A stretch of DNA of 64,000 nt, taken from assembly GCA_036971475.1 (NCBI GenBank), contig JBAIZL010000001.1, positions 206,160,841 through 206,224,840 on the forward strand, written 5' to 3'. This stretch comes from Prosapia bicincta. Taxonomy: Eukaryota > Arthropoda > Insecta > Hemiptera > Cercopidae. Positions within the stretch are counted from its first letter, which is position 1; every line of letters starts with the position of its first letter. A program made the position numbers and the translations under genes. Positions 43,414 through 57,971 of this stretch are shown one piece after another. The notes beneath the pieces were generated by a model. That model was not told where the DNA came from. It did not search any database and was given only the letters and a program-made list of their open reading frames with translations.

Positions 43414-43459
<46 letters not shown>
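43414..43459 (+). repeat. Internal poly-A run, 46 bases
   Basis: This is expanded from the 15-A run at the matching place in copy 1 (1111-1125), inside the PLE linker rather than at its 3' end. Confidence 0.95.
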
Positions 43460-43461
<2 letters not shown>

Positions 43462-43619
43462 AAAAAATAGGATTTTATGTTTACCTTATATAAAATCTTT
43501 TACTAAAGAGTTAGGTTAAATGTTGAGGAAAAACGTGAATTAAAATTGTATATAAATTTCCATTTAAACTTAATAATATTAGAAAAGCCAAAGATAGTTG
43601 TACAAAATGACAGAATAAA

Positions 43620-43720
43620 AGAGTGGCATATAAGATTGATTGCAAAAAGTGTGATGTGTGTTATGTAGGACAAAATGGTAGACTTTTGGAAACGAGAAAG
43701 AATGAGCATAAAACAATATA
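43620..43720 (+). pseudogene. GIY-YIG endonuclease fragment, PLE copy 2
   Basis: Reads VAYKIDCKKCDVCYVGQ and then NGRLLETRKNEH, nearly the same as 1293-1400. Flanking sequence is frameshifted. Same interpretation as copy 1. Confidence 0.8.
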
Positions 43721-44405
43721 AAATAAGATGAAAAATAATATAATGTTATTTCTGAACATATTAAAAAGTTTAATGATAAACATCAAATGGACGGGATAAT
43801 ATAGATGTTTTACAAAAGGAAAGGCTTTGGAAAAAGAGGAGATTTGCGGAAATGTGGTATATAAAAAACAAGGAAAAAATGCATTGAATAAAATGACAGA
43901 ATTAAATGATTTTCCATGTGCTTATTAATGTTTGGTAATGAAATTATAAGTGAAATTTGACATTTTTGTAGGTTTTCCGGTCACTCGAGGTAATGTATAT
44001 ATTATAATGATTGTGTAGTTTAAAATTTAAAATATTGACTTTGTAATTAATAGTAGATATGTTCGTGTATGTATCTGTGATTTGTCTGTTTTATTGTGAT
44101 AGAAACAAATTTTTGAGTTGTAAATGGATATTTTTAACCAAAAAATTTACCCAGTTATTTAAAAAAGTACTCAAACCATTTGGAAAGATATCCAACAATT
44201 TAAATACATTTAGAATGGCACAATTGTTCTCATGATATTATAGATAAGTTTTGAATTTAATTGTGTTATTTTGATAAAAAATTGACTTCAAAATGAGAAT
44301 ATATATTAAGAGTTTTGTAATTTGTTTATTTTTATTATGTTTTATATAACGCTATGTATTTTATAAATTGTAAGTTATGTTGTATAATTGTTTAATTGAA
44401 ACTGA

Positions 44406-44447
44406 GCTCTTGAAAAGCAATTTCGGAAAGAAATTCGTAACTCTGAG
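44406..44447 (+). other. Hammerhead-like hairpin, PLE terminus
   Basis: GCTC, degraded core TTGAAAA, hairpin AATTTC/GAAATT with loop GGAAA, CGTAAC (expected CGAAAC), and GAG. A second tandem copy lies at 44720-44762. Confidence 0.35.
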
Positions 44448-44719
44448 TGTTATAAAAAATAATAGTTATTAACTGACATTAAATAAAAATATTTACATTT
44501 TATATTTAATATTTTTAAGTTGTGTAATTGGTTCAGAGAAATAAATCAGTCAGATATTCCCGATTTGCTATTAAATAGAACATTTCCCAGGAACATAAAC
44601 GCCTTATGTCAGTCCAAAATAAAAGTCTTCCTGTCACATTGCACAACAGCCTTCCCAGCTTTTAACCCTTGTACAGGGTTATTGTAAGTTATGTTGTATA
44701 AATGTTTAATTGAAACTGA

Positions 44720-44762
44720 GCTCTTGAAAACCAATTTCAGAAAGAAATTCGAATTTCTGAGT
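44720..44762 (+). other. Hammerhead-like hairpin, tandem second PLE terminus
   Basis: The same motif as 44406-44447, in the duplicated terminus, with CAATTTCAGAAAGAAATTCGAA. Confidence 0.3.
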
Positions 44763-44974
44763 GTTATAAAAAATAATAGTTATTAACTGACATTAAATAA
44801 AAATATTACTTAAAATTTTCACTATTACTATAAATTCTAAGACAAACAAATATCATAAAACAATATCTGTCTTTAAAGTAGTAGATTTATAGATATTTTC
44901 AATGGGAAAACGGCGTAGTAACAGTCAAAAATATTTTGCGGAGTAATAGTGTATGGATGTGTGTCTAATCACAT

Positions 44975-44996
44975 GCGGCCAAGTTGGTAGAGCATC
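44975..44996 (+). repeat. tRNA-derived A-box-like remnant, copy 2
   Basis: Same 22 bases as 2331-2352. Confidence 0.35.
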
Positions 44997-45337
44997 GTTT
45001 TACTGGAATGAGTTTAAAATAGTTTAAGAGCAGCCAACACTTTCTATTGGACTCTAACCAAATGTCTGGAATATACCAGGTTTTTCTTAAACTGAATTAA
45101 TATGAAAGTAGAAAATCAACTCTGGTTATAGCTGGGGGTGTAATGTTTGCACGTGAAGCTTATGGAAATGTACACAAGAAGGTTTTAAAATAAATAATGA
45201 AAAAAATTATTACAATGAATATTTATTTAAATTAGGATTATGTCGTTATATAGATATAAATAAATTATTTATAATCTAAGATAAAATTTAGCTTGTGGTA
45301 CTAAATATATGAACAAACTGAGTTTAGACTATGCTCA

Positions 45338-45373
45338 CTGACGAAGACAACATTGGTGCCGCAAACATGTTAC
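45338..45373 (+). other. Hammerhead-like hairpin, second family, core intact
   Basis: CTGACGA core, one extra A, stem GACA/TGCC, GCAA in place of GAAA, then ACATGT. Compared with 2601-2636 the core is better but the GAAA box is worse. Confidence 0.35.
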
Positions 45374-45512
45374 AATTAAAACAATTGCTTTTGAGAAAAG
45401 TTTATTTCTTCTAATTCGGCTACTATTAGTTACATTAATTATCTTGCTACACTTGACTTAGTATGTAAGTTCTTGTGTTCAATCAAGCAACAACTTTCCT
45501 TTTAGTCTAAAC

Positions 45513-46054
45513 CAGGATCAAGCAACATAAGGCCGCGAAATCATTTTATGCGGCCCTCTCCACTTGTGGTTTTTTGAATTCTGAGTGGTCCGAAAAGTTT
45601 ACACCTACGGGTTACAATACAAATAGGTTGCTCAACAGCTAGAATCATTACACTAGCCACAACAATAAACGCCATATAATAAATTTCAGGCGCGATATAA
45701 GTGCAAAGTAGGGTATGCGATGTGCATGCAGGTAAGTCCACCCCTACAGCAATTTTGTTAATTTTTAAATGAACTTGTTTCATTTCATTATTTCAGAACT
45801 TCATAAGACCAATAAGGAACTTTGTCTGAGTTAAGTTTAAAAATTGTCAAATTTGTGTAAGTAGCTTATTTTATATAAACTACTTTGAAAATCCATTTTT
45901 AGACGTTAGTTAAAGTCACCTTCTGTACTAAAGCAGTTACCGACCTAAAATTAGGAAATATAATAAAATTAATGGTTATTTTGTATATGCGGCCCTTACA
46001 GCCATGCTAGATTGAATATGATACCCTCAAATGCAAAAAGGTTGATGACCTTTA
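45513..46054. mobile_element. hAT-type non-autonomous element with 8-bp TSD
   Basis: GTCTAAAC flanks both sides (45505-45512 and 46055-46062). The 5' end CAGGATCAAGCAAC and the 3' end, read on the other strand as TAAAGGTCATCAACC, are imperfect inverted repeats related to CAGGGGTCAGCAACC. GCGGCCC-type sequence lies inside both ends. The 80-codon minus-strand frame 45541-45783 overlaps the terminus and is not thought to be a gene. Confidence 0.7.
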
Positions 46055-46062
46055 GTCTAAAC

Positions 46063-47837
46063 TAAGTAACCCGTCTTTCCTAGGTAGAGTTTCAATGTAA
46101 TACATCCCACGGACGCTTAGTGTGCTCCATTCTTGTCACTACAGAGAATAGAGTATATAACGCATCGTTCCAAGAAAACTAAAACTTTTTGTAACTAAAT
46201 CGCACTTTTCTACCTCCTCAGCACAGATCCACGTAAGTGCAATAAAAAGTAAATTCTCAAATTTCCCATTATTCTTAGATAGAGTACACCACCCAGATAA
46301 ATTAAAACTTACTTGAAGTATCTGGGTGGGAGCCAGAATCAGTGGCGAGATCTGAACAATTATAAGTTTTAAATGTTTTGTAAGTAGTGAAACGAAATTT
46401 GTTGAAGAGAAAATGTTGGGATATATCGATCACTAAATAAACTACTCTTTATTTTAATGAAAAAGAAATTAATATCGTCAACGATTTGCAATTGATTGTT
46501 TAATCAATTGTAACAATTGTAATTCGCTTTATTAAGTGTTTTTAAAACTATTTAAGTATATCTGGAGTTCTGGAGTCAGTATTCTGAAGAGAAAGGTCAG
46601 AAACAGATAAAGTAGACGGCAACGTAATCTATGACATAAATACGGGCACAAAATCGTTTAAACAAAGTGAATATTTCTTCTTAGACGATGATAAAACTTT
46701 ACTGAGAAAATGAAAATATTGAACAGATGCTTAATGTATTGAAACTGGAGTCATAACGTTGCCTTTAACCTTTTAAAATGTTTGACGTTAAGGATAAATA
46801 AATAATTCATTTTAAAACTAATGCTTACCCATTTAGTGGCAAAACTAATTAACTCCGCAACATTACAAACTGTGTGAATTGAGGTAAATAATATTTATTT
46901 AGAGGTTAATAATAAAGGTTCCAAGCCTCGGATACACATAGTATTAAAATAACGTCCTTAACCATTTTAAGGATGAACTGAAAATCAAATACACTCAAGG
47001 AACAGGGAACAAATGAAGAGTAGTATAGCAATATAAATATTCATTGATAACATAAGTATCAATTGAATACATAATAATATTTTAAATATTAGACATCAGT
47101 AAAAACCAAAATAAAAAATTCTCAACATCCACTAAATATATACACTAATGTATATGTGCATATATTTTAAACGTCACTAATATTGTAATATTCATTGATA
47201 TTCTAAATAGCCGTAACTGATATTGTTATCCACTTATATTTTAAATTTTCCCTAGTAATACCTTATAAATATCCGTCAGGGTTCAAAATCCATTAATGTT
47301 TAAAATAATCCCTTAAATTTTATATATTCAATAAGTATAGAATATTTATAACAATATAAATACCCAATAAAGCTAAAACCTGTAACGATATATTTAGAAA
47401 TGGTTTAAATAGGATTAGTAACTTACTTAATATGCTGTGCGTGTAGCACATTCACAACTTTCAATGTTTCGTGGTTTTGAAAAGATTGATTTTTTTAAAA
47501 GATTTCAAGCCATTTTCTGCTAAATAACAAATATTTCTTAAGCCTTGGAGAACTAAATCATATGAAATACGGTTAATGACTTGGCAAGACGAGCAAAGTA
47601 AAATATTTTACTTTAAAAATATCCATTTTCTTACCTTTAAACGTTTTATAATTTAATGGTTCAGTACTAATATTTTTAGAAATATTTTTAAAAGTAAGAT
47701 TTAACTATAATTTATTCGAGTAAAATTAAGAAATATTCTATTATGATTAGATATGCGAGTTTACGAGAGTAGTGTATTTTGGTAGAGTTTGAAGAAACTT
47801 TCATTACGATGGTACTAAACGTTACCGACGAATAATG
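46063..47837. other. No gene recognised
   Basis: AT-rich. It contains an 11-bp perfect inverted repeat, CCACCCAGATA at 46289-46299 with its complement at 46319-46329. Nothing else is supportable. Confidence 0.55.
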
Positions 47838-47962
47838 TATAGCAAACATTTTATCTTAGGAGAGCTAATAAATTTCTGTGTAGAAAAAGAGTCAACTGAT
47901 TACTGTTCCATTTTAATATTCTAGTTTCAATTTAGTTTTAATACGAAAAAAGACTTATACCA

Positions 47963-48950
47963 CTTGTATAGTTTTGGTAGCAAAACTAAAGAATGAAAAT
48001 TATGTGAAATATTAGAAATCAATAGCGTAGTTCAAATCATACGAGGTTGCACTAAAAGGTCCGGAAGACCACCCACGCTTTGTTGGAGCAGTATGGGGTC
48101 TGCTTTATTAATAAAAACGACACTGAATTTAAGTTTAACACCAAAGATAATTAAAAGAAAGATAACACAAGTTTCATGAGTAGCAGTTAATTCTAAGCCA
48201 CTTACCAATCAAACTGTATGAGGTTCTTGAAGAGCGGTGAGTCGTTCGACGAAACAGGCCTGTTTGGTGTCTAGCAGAGATGAAAGAAGGTGCTCGACGA
48301 GTGGCATAAACTACAACTCGTTTAAGCTTTAATTTAATAATTGCACTGAACTTAGAACAATATAAAACGTCTTGAATCATTAAATGTTTATTCCTTCAAG
48401 CGGTTAAAGGAATTAATATGCTGATGCAATGTTGGCCACACGCGGTTAACCAAGACAATGGTGTTCAAACTTAGAACGCGGTTTAAATAGACTTATTAAA
48501 GTTTGACGGCGGTAATTTATAGTTAGATCGCAACTAAGACATTAACTGAACATAACCAATAAGCGGTATAATATTATAACGCGGTTTAAACTCGATGTAA
48601 TCGGCTAAAGCACTTGAATAGAAACAGGAGAGCCGCACTAGTAAACAGCCATGTTGCAAGAAGTGTAACTGAGAACGAAGACGGAAATGCACAACAACGA
48701 GTAACTAGATTGAAACTCGTAGATCTAGTCTAGAACATAGATGAATAGGCTCAATGCGTCTGGTAACTGGATCACAAAACTATTTCTTTGCAGTAAAAGA
48801 AGCCTAGATTCTGGCCGGCAACGAATGTCTAGTAGGCGGTGGAAATTGAACTGTGGTAAAACACCAGCTGATTTCTAGGTTATATCGAAATGATGACACA
48901 TGTCAACAAACGTGGTTTATGGATAGTGAGGTTAACAGTCCTGTACTTAA
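47963..48950. other. ~1 kb insertion in B2, unidentified
   Basis: B1 is continuous at the matching point (near 14135). Similar 10-11-base words flank it (CTTATACCAC at left, CTTAACACCAC at right), suggesting an imperfect target duplication. Inside, GCGGT followed by AT-rich sequence recurs about seven times (near 48400, 48438, 48477, 48509, 48565, 48580 and 48837). No terminal inverted repeat or coding region is recognised. Confidence 0.6.
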
Positions 48951-49941
48951 CACCACTCTAAAATTCTTCGGTTAACATAGTTAATCACGTACGAACGTCG
49001 TACCAATAAACTTAAAACTTCACGCCATAAATTTGTAATGCTTATTTAGGACAAAACGCCATATCATAATTGCTTATTAATAGTCATGTCCAGTGTTTAT
49101 ATATTCTAGCATAGTTCCATTTATTCAATGCGTGATAACACGTGACCCCGTTCTAGATAACTTATTCGCGTATCGTGGTTCACATATTGCGGGGAATCAC
49201 AATACGTGCATGCCTCGCTCAGAGGGCTGTTGGAGGCTTACATATACTTATGATTTGTGTTTAACCCAAACCCAGATCTTAAACACACATAACACCTTAC
49301 AGCCCTCTCCCATTGGTTACTGTAGTATCTTATAAAAAGAAATAACTTCTCAATAAATGACAAACATGTTTCTTTTCCGCACAATCCAATCATCACTGCT
49401 ACGCTCAGTACAGCCAAGTTTAATTATTTTTGCTACTCAAGTAACTAGTAACTTCTGACAAAGATCTGGAAATTTACTTAATACGGGTTTCACTGTGTAA
49501 TTTAAAGGTCAGATGTGCAAGAAACAAAATGTGACTGACTTCTCCCAACATAACGTACAAATACACAAAACCAGGCGATGATCGATGATTCCCAGGGTCG
49601 CCAACAGTCAGAGTCGTCTGGCTACGTTCATGGATAAAAGAACGTAGAATGGTTATTTAGAAGGTAAAAATATAGTTAAATACACTTAAAGCACTTGAAC
49701 ATATATTAGTATGTTACACGTGCATGTAGTAGCCCTTACGTGTGTGACTATTGAGGACTAGCACTTCGGGAGATGTGTGCCTTTGTCACCTCAGACAGTA
49801 CCTATCGATGGATAGTCGATGCTGGACCTGGAAATTAATCATTATTTAATTCCATCTTCAATTGCTACGGTTTGAGTTGACAAAATGACACATATCCCGA
49901 AACGACTGTCCTCAATAATCAACAAAATAAGTGCTACTATA

Positions 49942-52885
49942 TTAACCCTAGAGGACTCGCGCTAATACCCGTTACACCAGAGCTCGCGCGGGGTAATTAT
50001 TTACCCTAACTAGTTTTCAGGCCAATATAAGTAAAATAATTGGTATTATAGATAAAAAATTATTCAAATATATTTTGTTATATTATAAAAGAAATTAACA
50101 AACTCATACAATATGATTTCCTTTTTTATACGTCAAAACACTCTTCACATACTTCAACTAAATGGTCTTTACATACACTTTTGCCACAATTAGCACAGCA
50201 TTTAGTTGTTTTCTTGTCTAAATTCCTCGGGCAAAAACCACACCTGCAATAAAATAGTTTTTTGTAATACTCCAAAATATAAAGCTATACACTGTAAATA
50301 AACGTTTTTTGTTTCAATAATCATAAAAACTAAATATTTCATACGGAAGAATAGTATACAAACACAATATACAAAGGTTTTAGCAAACACTCTTTTTTCT
50401 AAAGCTTTTTTTGAAAAATTTAAAGTCATATGATTGTTTATGCAATTTTTACTGTTTGTAAATATGTTTTACATATTATATTGAGGGGCTTTTGTTCAAA
50501 AGGAAATAGGTATTATTTAGTATGTGTGTGTTGTTTTCTATTATAGTTTATACTTGTATAATATTCATTTATAATATATTCTAATATAACAGAAAGCTAA
50601 TACGTAACTAGTAATTCTTTTATTTACCTTGCATTTTTTCTTTGCAGTTGTGATTGCCGTTGTTGTTGTCCTAAAACAAATCTGATTCTGGTGCGCAGTT
50701 CTTTTGGAAGAGTTACAATTGATGAGCGATTCTGAATATGGGTTTTTACGAGTTCTGTGCCTAAAGTCTTTAGAAAGGTTCTCCTAGGATTATTTTGTTG
50801 AGTATTTGTTTCGTAAATTATTTGAGAATTTATTCCAACAACGTCAAGTATAAAAAAGAATACTGTCAATGGCCATCGGTTACTTGTTCGTGACACTGTA
50901 TAGTTAGAGCACATACGGTCCACCACGTCATCACCCCCTTTGGTGATATTATAAAATGTTATAAGTTCTGGTTTTTTTTTGTTCACCGGTAGAATCATCA
51001 ATTTTGTTGTTGTAGTGCATTGTTGACAGTCCTAGTACAACTTTATTTTTTGTTGGCACGTATGATACCAGAGTCATATTTTTCTCATGGAATCCAAACG
51101 AACTGCTGCACATTTTTTTATTTTTGGTTTGAACAAATTCTAGAGGTATCTCGGTTTTATTTTTACGTAATGTTCCGACAATTGTTAATTTGTGGTTTTT
51201 CAACAAATCAAGTGCTATGGGTATGCTAGTAAACCAGTTGTCCATAGTAACATTCCTGTTTGTTCCTGCAATAGGTCGAATCATTCTCTTTACAACATCG
51301 TACAGAGTTACTTATTAGAAAGGGGCCAGCAGGTTGAGTTCCAGCATATATTTCCATGTTATTCGTATAGCCTGTACGAGCATCACAAAGCATAAAAAGT
51401 TTTATCCCGTACTTAGCCGGCTTGTTTCTAATATACTGTCGAAACCTACAGCGACCCCTGAAACCTTCAAGATGTTCGTCTAGAGTAGCATATTCACTTA
51501 AAGTATACGAATTTTGACTGTTCAATATAATCTTTTCAAAAATGTGTCGAATATGTGTTATGTTATCTATTTTTTTCCTGTTTGTTCTGGTAGAAATATC
51601 ATCAAAACGTAATACTTGCAACAAAAAATGGAATCTATGTCTTGACATTGTACACATTGCTATATCCAAACCGTCCCGTCTGTTGTCTATATATCTTTAG
51701 AATTTTTGTGTGAAGACTTCATTGCTCCACAAATATACAAAACCCCAATCAAAGCTCTAATTTCTTCAAAAGAAGTTTCGTTTGCATCTCTCTCCCTTCC
51801 AAAATTAGCCTTTTTTGTGTTTATGTATTTATTTGTGCAAGACACTATGTAATGAATCAAGTCATTGTCAAATAACTGATTCCATGCTTTCAGGGGTGTA
51901 TTTGAATGTTTTGCTTCTCCCTTTACCCCTGGCAAATGAATTATAATGTTACGCGAAGGTGTTCTTACATTTTGCGGGGGCGGTTTGCGATACCATTTTA
52001 TCGGTGGCTCAATCACTCTACCTTTTTTTGTCAATTTTGGATTTGCCATAGTAACAAGTAACGCGTTCACGATAAGGTAAATCATCTTCGTCAGAGGTGT
52101 ACTCATCCAAGTTCAGTTCTAAGCGACATCTTTTAGCGTAATTTTCCTCTAAACTATCATTCACGTCATTTACATTACCAGAGTTACTTGGATATTCAAT
52201 TCCGAAATCCAAATCTCGGTCAACATTTTTATAAACAATACTAGCCTGATCAACATCACTGCAAGCACTTTGTTCACTCTCGGAATAATGCACACTTTCC
52301 TCAACATGATCACTTTCATCACTTGAAGATCTTCCATATACTTCATCTTCCGTCTCTTGTAACCAGCGATTTATAAAATTTGTGTCGTCTCTTATCGCCA
52401 TGACAAAATATGAACGTAAATAATTTCAAATGGATTATTAGGTCTATAAAATAAAACTAACTTCAGTTATAAAATCCTAACAAAATACACATCAAAATAA
52501 AATCCACTCGTAAAAATATTGCAAAAAACAATGAAAACTAATTTACGTTATAAAAATCTTACAAAATACAATTTAAAATAAACTTCACTTTTAAAAACCT
52601 CGAAAAATACAAATAGAAACAAACTTCACATATAGAAAACAGTAATGTAACGTGAGGACTCGCGCGGGGTAAATACTTTCCAAGCTGTGGCACCAATAAC
52701 TTCAAACCGTTATAGGTAAGCAAAAACTGTCAAACTATGCGATGTATAAGAAGAAATAGATACAAGGCGAGACCATTAGAAGGTATGTAGGGGGAGGAAG
52801 CATTTCAGGATTTGCAACTGTTTTATAATCTATGTTGGAAACTCACTGGGAGAATAATTACCCCGCGCTAGTCCTCTAGGGTTAA
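49942..52885 (-). mobile_element. piggyBac-family DNA transposon
   Basis: Flanked by TTAA on both sides (49942-49945 and 52882-52885), the target duplication of piggyBac. Terminal inverted repeats begin CCCTAGAGGACT, with GCGC following. A subterminal copy of GAGGACTCGCGCGGGGTAA lies at about 52655. It is about 2.94 kb long with the transposase on the minus strand. The paralog B1 has the single TTAA (16519-16522). Confidence 0.95.
50126..52401 (-). pseudogene. piggyBac transposase, frameshifted, with C-terminal intron
   Basis: This is the cut-and-paste DDD transposase of the piggyBac family, read right to left. The start at 52401 opens an acidic serine-rich N-terminus, as usual. Conserved blocks follow: TLDEHLEGFRGRC with catalytic aspartate at 51478-51480, then RYIRNKPAKYGIKLF-like sequence, TMDNWFTSIPIA with aspartate at 51240-51242, and ITKGGDDVVDRM with aspartates near 50918-50929. 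Frame breaks lie near 52060, 51690, 51290 and 50970; the last falls in a run of nine T. After NAR a GTAAAT donor (from 50627) and an AG acceptor (50244-50245) would remove 384 bases and join in frame to a cysteine-rich domain (CGFCPRNL to CEECFDV, stop at 50126-50128) of the zinc-binding type that binds piggyBac ends. Catalytic residues survive; the frameshifts make it a pseudogene unless they are assembly errors. Confidence 0.92.
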
Positions 52886-53856
52886 GTAAGTCTAATATAC
52901 TAATATATGTTCAAGTGTTAAAGGAAAAACTAGTAGCTCAAGCAATGATGGAATCAAATAATATAGATTTTATAAAATTCTAACTGAAATAAGCATTGTT
53001 ATTAAAACTTCCATAAGTGAAACACTTTATTGCCTAATTAATTTGACTTTGTTTTAATGAAGAAATGTAATTTGAGGTTCCAATTGATACAATGTGCCAA
53101 AGCAATAGCTACTATGATTCAAGATTTCATCGCAATTTCTATTGGTAAAAGTGGGAGATGTTTTAACATTGTAACTTGAACGCGTCCAAAATCTAACTTT
53201 AACTTAATGTAGGAAAGTTATTGGAACTAAGCCAGCGTCACATTTATTGGAAAGTCATCTATCTTGGGAATGTAAGGGTGAGAGGGCGAAAGCAAATTAC
53301 TTGGTTGTGTATCGACAGTTGGAGACTTTGTGCACGTTTATGTCTAGTGGGAAATAGGTGGTGTACTATTACATTTGCCCATGATGTATAGTAGTAAAAA
53401 CCCTATCTGTGACAGTCTGGCAACAATGTCTGGCGTGGAAGCTTCGTCTAATGTTTACACGCTTCGACCGATTTTAACTGGTGGCGATTAGACACAACTG
53501 TTTGCTCCCATTGAGGACAAGTCTGCATCAGGCGAGTGAGTCTGAACAAGCGATACTCTAGCTTTGTCCTATTCACAGACCCAGGAGATCTTATATTTTA
53601 TTCTTAGTTCTAGCTATGTCCATTATAATTCGTCCTTATCCTTAATTTTACAAAAGAACGATCGGGGGATCACCTTGTTTTTTACGTTTTAAAATGATTT
53701 AACTATTTTAATTTCTAAAACCTAATTTAAATTTATGTGTTAATTATACCTACAGTTTAAAAATATTATTACATAGATAATAATAGAAAGTTCCAGCAAA
53801 ACTGGATGTAGTATAAACTCCTTAACTCTGAGAATAAAGTATTTGTGTCAGGTGTG

Positions 53857-53861
53857 TGTAG

Positions 53862-53894
<33 letters not shown>

Positions 53895-53895
53895 T
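53857..53895. repeat. (TA)n(TG)n microsatellite
   Basis: Corresponds to the long TG microsatellite at 19983-20105 in B1 but is far shorter. Confidence 0.93.
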
Positions 53896-54065
53896 TTATT
53901 TAATGTATGGGTCACTGATCCACATTAACAGTGACGCAAATGTTCATATTCAGCGCCGTGTGTTGTTTGAGGCTGGTGTTTACATGATTGGTGTAATGCG
54001 ATATTTGTTGATACAGTTTTGCTGACAGCATGAAATACATGAACGTTAACTTACATGATATTACC

Positions 54066-54113
<48 letters not shown>
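54066..54113. repeat. (TA)n microsatellite
   Basis: About 24 TA units; counterpart of 20349-20376. Confidence 0.95.
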
Positions 54114-54116
<3 letters not shown>

Positions 54117-54815
54117 ATAATTTAAAGTTATTCATTAATAGGTCGGAAAAAATTTAATTGGTATAAATGTTATTGTTCGTTTTCAAAATCTAGCACCAAT
54201 AAAACTTTATTTTTTTCATTGAGTATTTGTTCTTTCATACCGAAGCTATTTCACCATCGAATTTATCTAATATCGACCGTCTCATGCAATTTTGTGTTTT
54301 ACAGGGAATTATTTATAATGATCATCCAACTCCCGGCTCACCTAATGCGATTTCTCAAGGACAAGTACACGGTTATGTGATCCGCACTACACTTTACGAA
54401 TACAGAAGTGAAGAATAAAAATTCCGTGTAATTTGCATCCAATTTAGCTTGAACGAATACTACGAAGCTCTAAAAAATGGTTGCAGGCTCCAGTAGCTGA
54501 TTCTTTGTGAGGTAAAACACACCTTGTTGCGATTTGGCGTAATTGTAGCAGAAAGAAAGAACATAAAATACCATGAATTACGGTTGAAATAGCTTTCATA
54601 CGTAACTACCCGTAATAAAGGTACTTTCTCTTTCAAAATTAAGTTGACCATAATTTTGTTCCTTTTGCTTTTTTTAAAAAGCAGCAGGTAATTATAGGAT
54701 GTGGAGAAGTCAAAGGAAAAAGAAATTAGCTAAATAATGGCTACGTCGGTAAAGGCAGACGGAAAATCATTTCCTTACAATTTGAAAGGCTTATTTAGTT
54801 CCATAAAAGATCAAG

Positions 54816-56762
<1,947 letters not shown>

Positions 56763-57706
56763 TGCAGCGGCCAGAATGTCCGATGCAAAGAATCTGGGTA
56801 ATTGTACAGAATACCAGAATCAAACCTAACCGGGTTAAATAATTGACTAAATTTATATATAAAAATTTTAAAACATTATAATAATAATAATATTAAAACT
56901 AGGGTAAATAATAGTAAAATGAAGAAAATTAGAAATAACTTTAGACTTAAAAAAACATAAATTATAAGCAATAAGAAAAATTATCACTTCAAAGTGGATA
57001 GCCTAAATTATGTAAACAAAAAAAGACGGTAATTGTGTAGTATAACAAACTAGGCCTAGATGCCGGCTATTAAAATAATTGTACTTAAAAATAATCAGGA
57101 ATAAAGAATGTAAATTAAGATGTGAGGAAAGTAAATTAGGCCTAGCTAGGGAAAATAGTATTTATGTAAAAGTAAAGATTAAATGTTAAAGTGTAATAGC
57201 CTAAGAAATTAGGTTATAATAGAAGAAGTCATATTTGATTTCGGAAAAATCCGCTTAGGGCATTGATTATAAATCTTGTCACTACGAAACGAAAGCGCTA
57301 CAGTCGAACTTTGGATTAAGAATGTTAAAAAGTTAATTAAATTAAATGAGAAGAAATAAAGTCAAATACGTTATTAAATAAAAGGTAAAAATGCAAAGGA
57401 CACATCAGAATACAGAAACGCCTTTTATAAAAAGGGAAACTAATCTTAGTTCAGAATTTCCGAACAAACAAAGTCAATTGCCATGGCAACGGCTTTCTGA
57501 TTGGTCAAAAGTTGAAAAATGGATACTGGGACGTGGGAATTTTGAAATTGAAGAAGACGGGCCTCACAAAAGGCACGCTATCCAGAATCAGAATGCATTA
57601 GGCTCTCAAAGCGAGCAGACGTGTTGTTGTACCATGCGATCAAGACAAGAAAAAATGTGCTAAAAACAGAGTAAAAAGTGCTACGATGTGATCAGGGGAA
57701 GGAAGA

Positions 57707-57732
57707 TATATATGAGCAAGGGCTCATATATA
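57707..57732. repeat. Perfect 11-bp hairpin, 4-base loop
   Basis: TATATATGAGC at 57707-57717 and its complement at 57722-57732, loop AAGG. Confidence 0.8.
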
Positions 57733-57971
57733 CCCAGAACAAAATTTCGACCACCAAAATGCAAAATTAAAGAAAATAAGAAGATTGACCGAAATTATGG
57801 AGAGACGCCTACCTACCAAGACCCTTGAAGCTGTAACAGGACCGACAGATGACAACATTAATGAAGATAAAAAGATTTCTACAGTACAAGGTTATATAAT
57901 CAATTTAATTATTCTTTTTTAAATAACATTTTACTTCAAATTATATTAACTTAATTTCAAAATTAAATAAG

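Larger units (their letters stand above)
42300..44790 (+). mobile_element. Penelope-like element, decayed copy 2
   Basis: RT remnant, A-rich linker and GIY-YIG remnant lie in that order. The 5' part (42300-42650) is an inverted copy of the 3' part (about 43980-44450), and the 3' terminus is partly duplicated in tandem (44370-44460 and 44690-44770). Confidence 0.8.
42107..45900 (+). repeat. Paralogous block A2 (copy of 1-3135)
   Basis: Same-orientation counterpart of A1. Extra material relative to A1 includes an RT segment (about 42480-42790), a ~300-bp duplicated PLE terminus (44490-44790) and a ~75-bp insertion near 45015-45100. Confidence 0.8.
47838..54815 (+). repeat. Paralogous block B2 (copy of 14040-21440)
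   Basis: Same-orientation counterpart of B1, with the same order of landmarks. It lacks the LINE, PLE fold-back and long TG microsatellite of B1, but has a ~1 kb insertion (47963-48950) and the piggyBac element. Confidence 0.85.

Noticed and set aside
48081..48907. Possible solo LTR starting TGTTGGA and ending GTCAACA
   Set aside because: The flanking five bases do not match, and the paralog comparison puts the insertion ends elsewhere.
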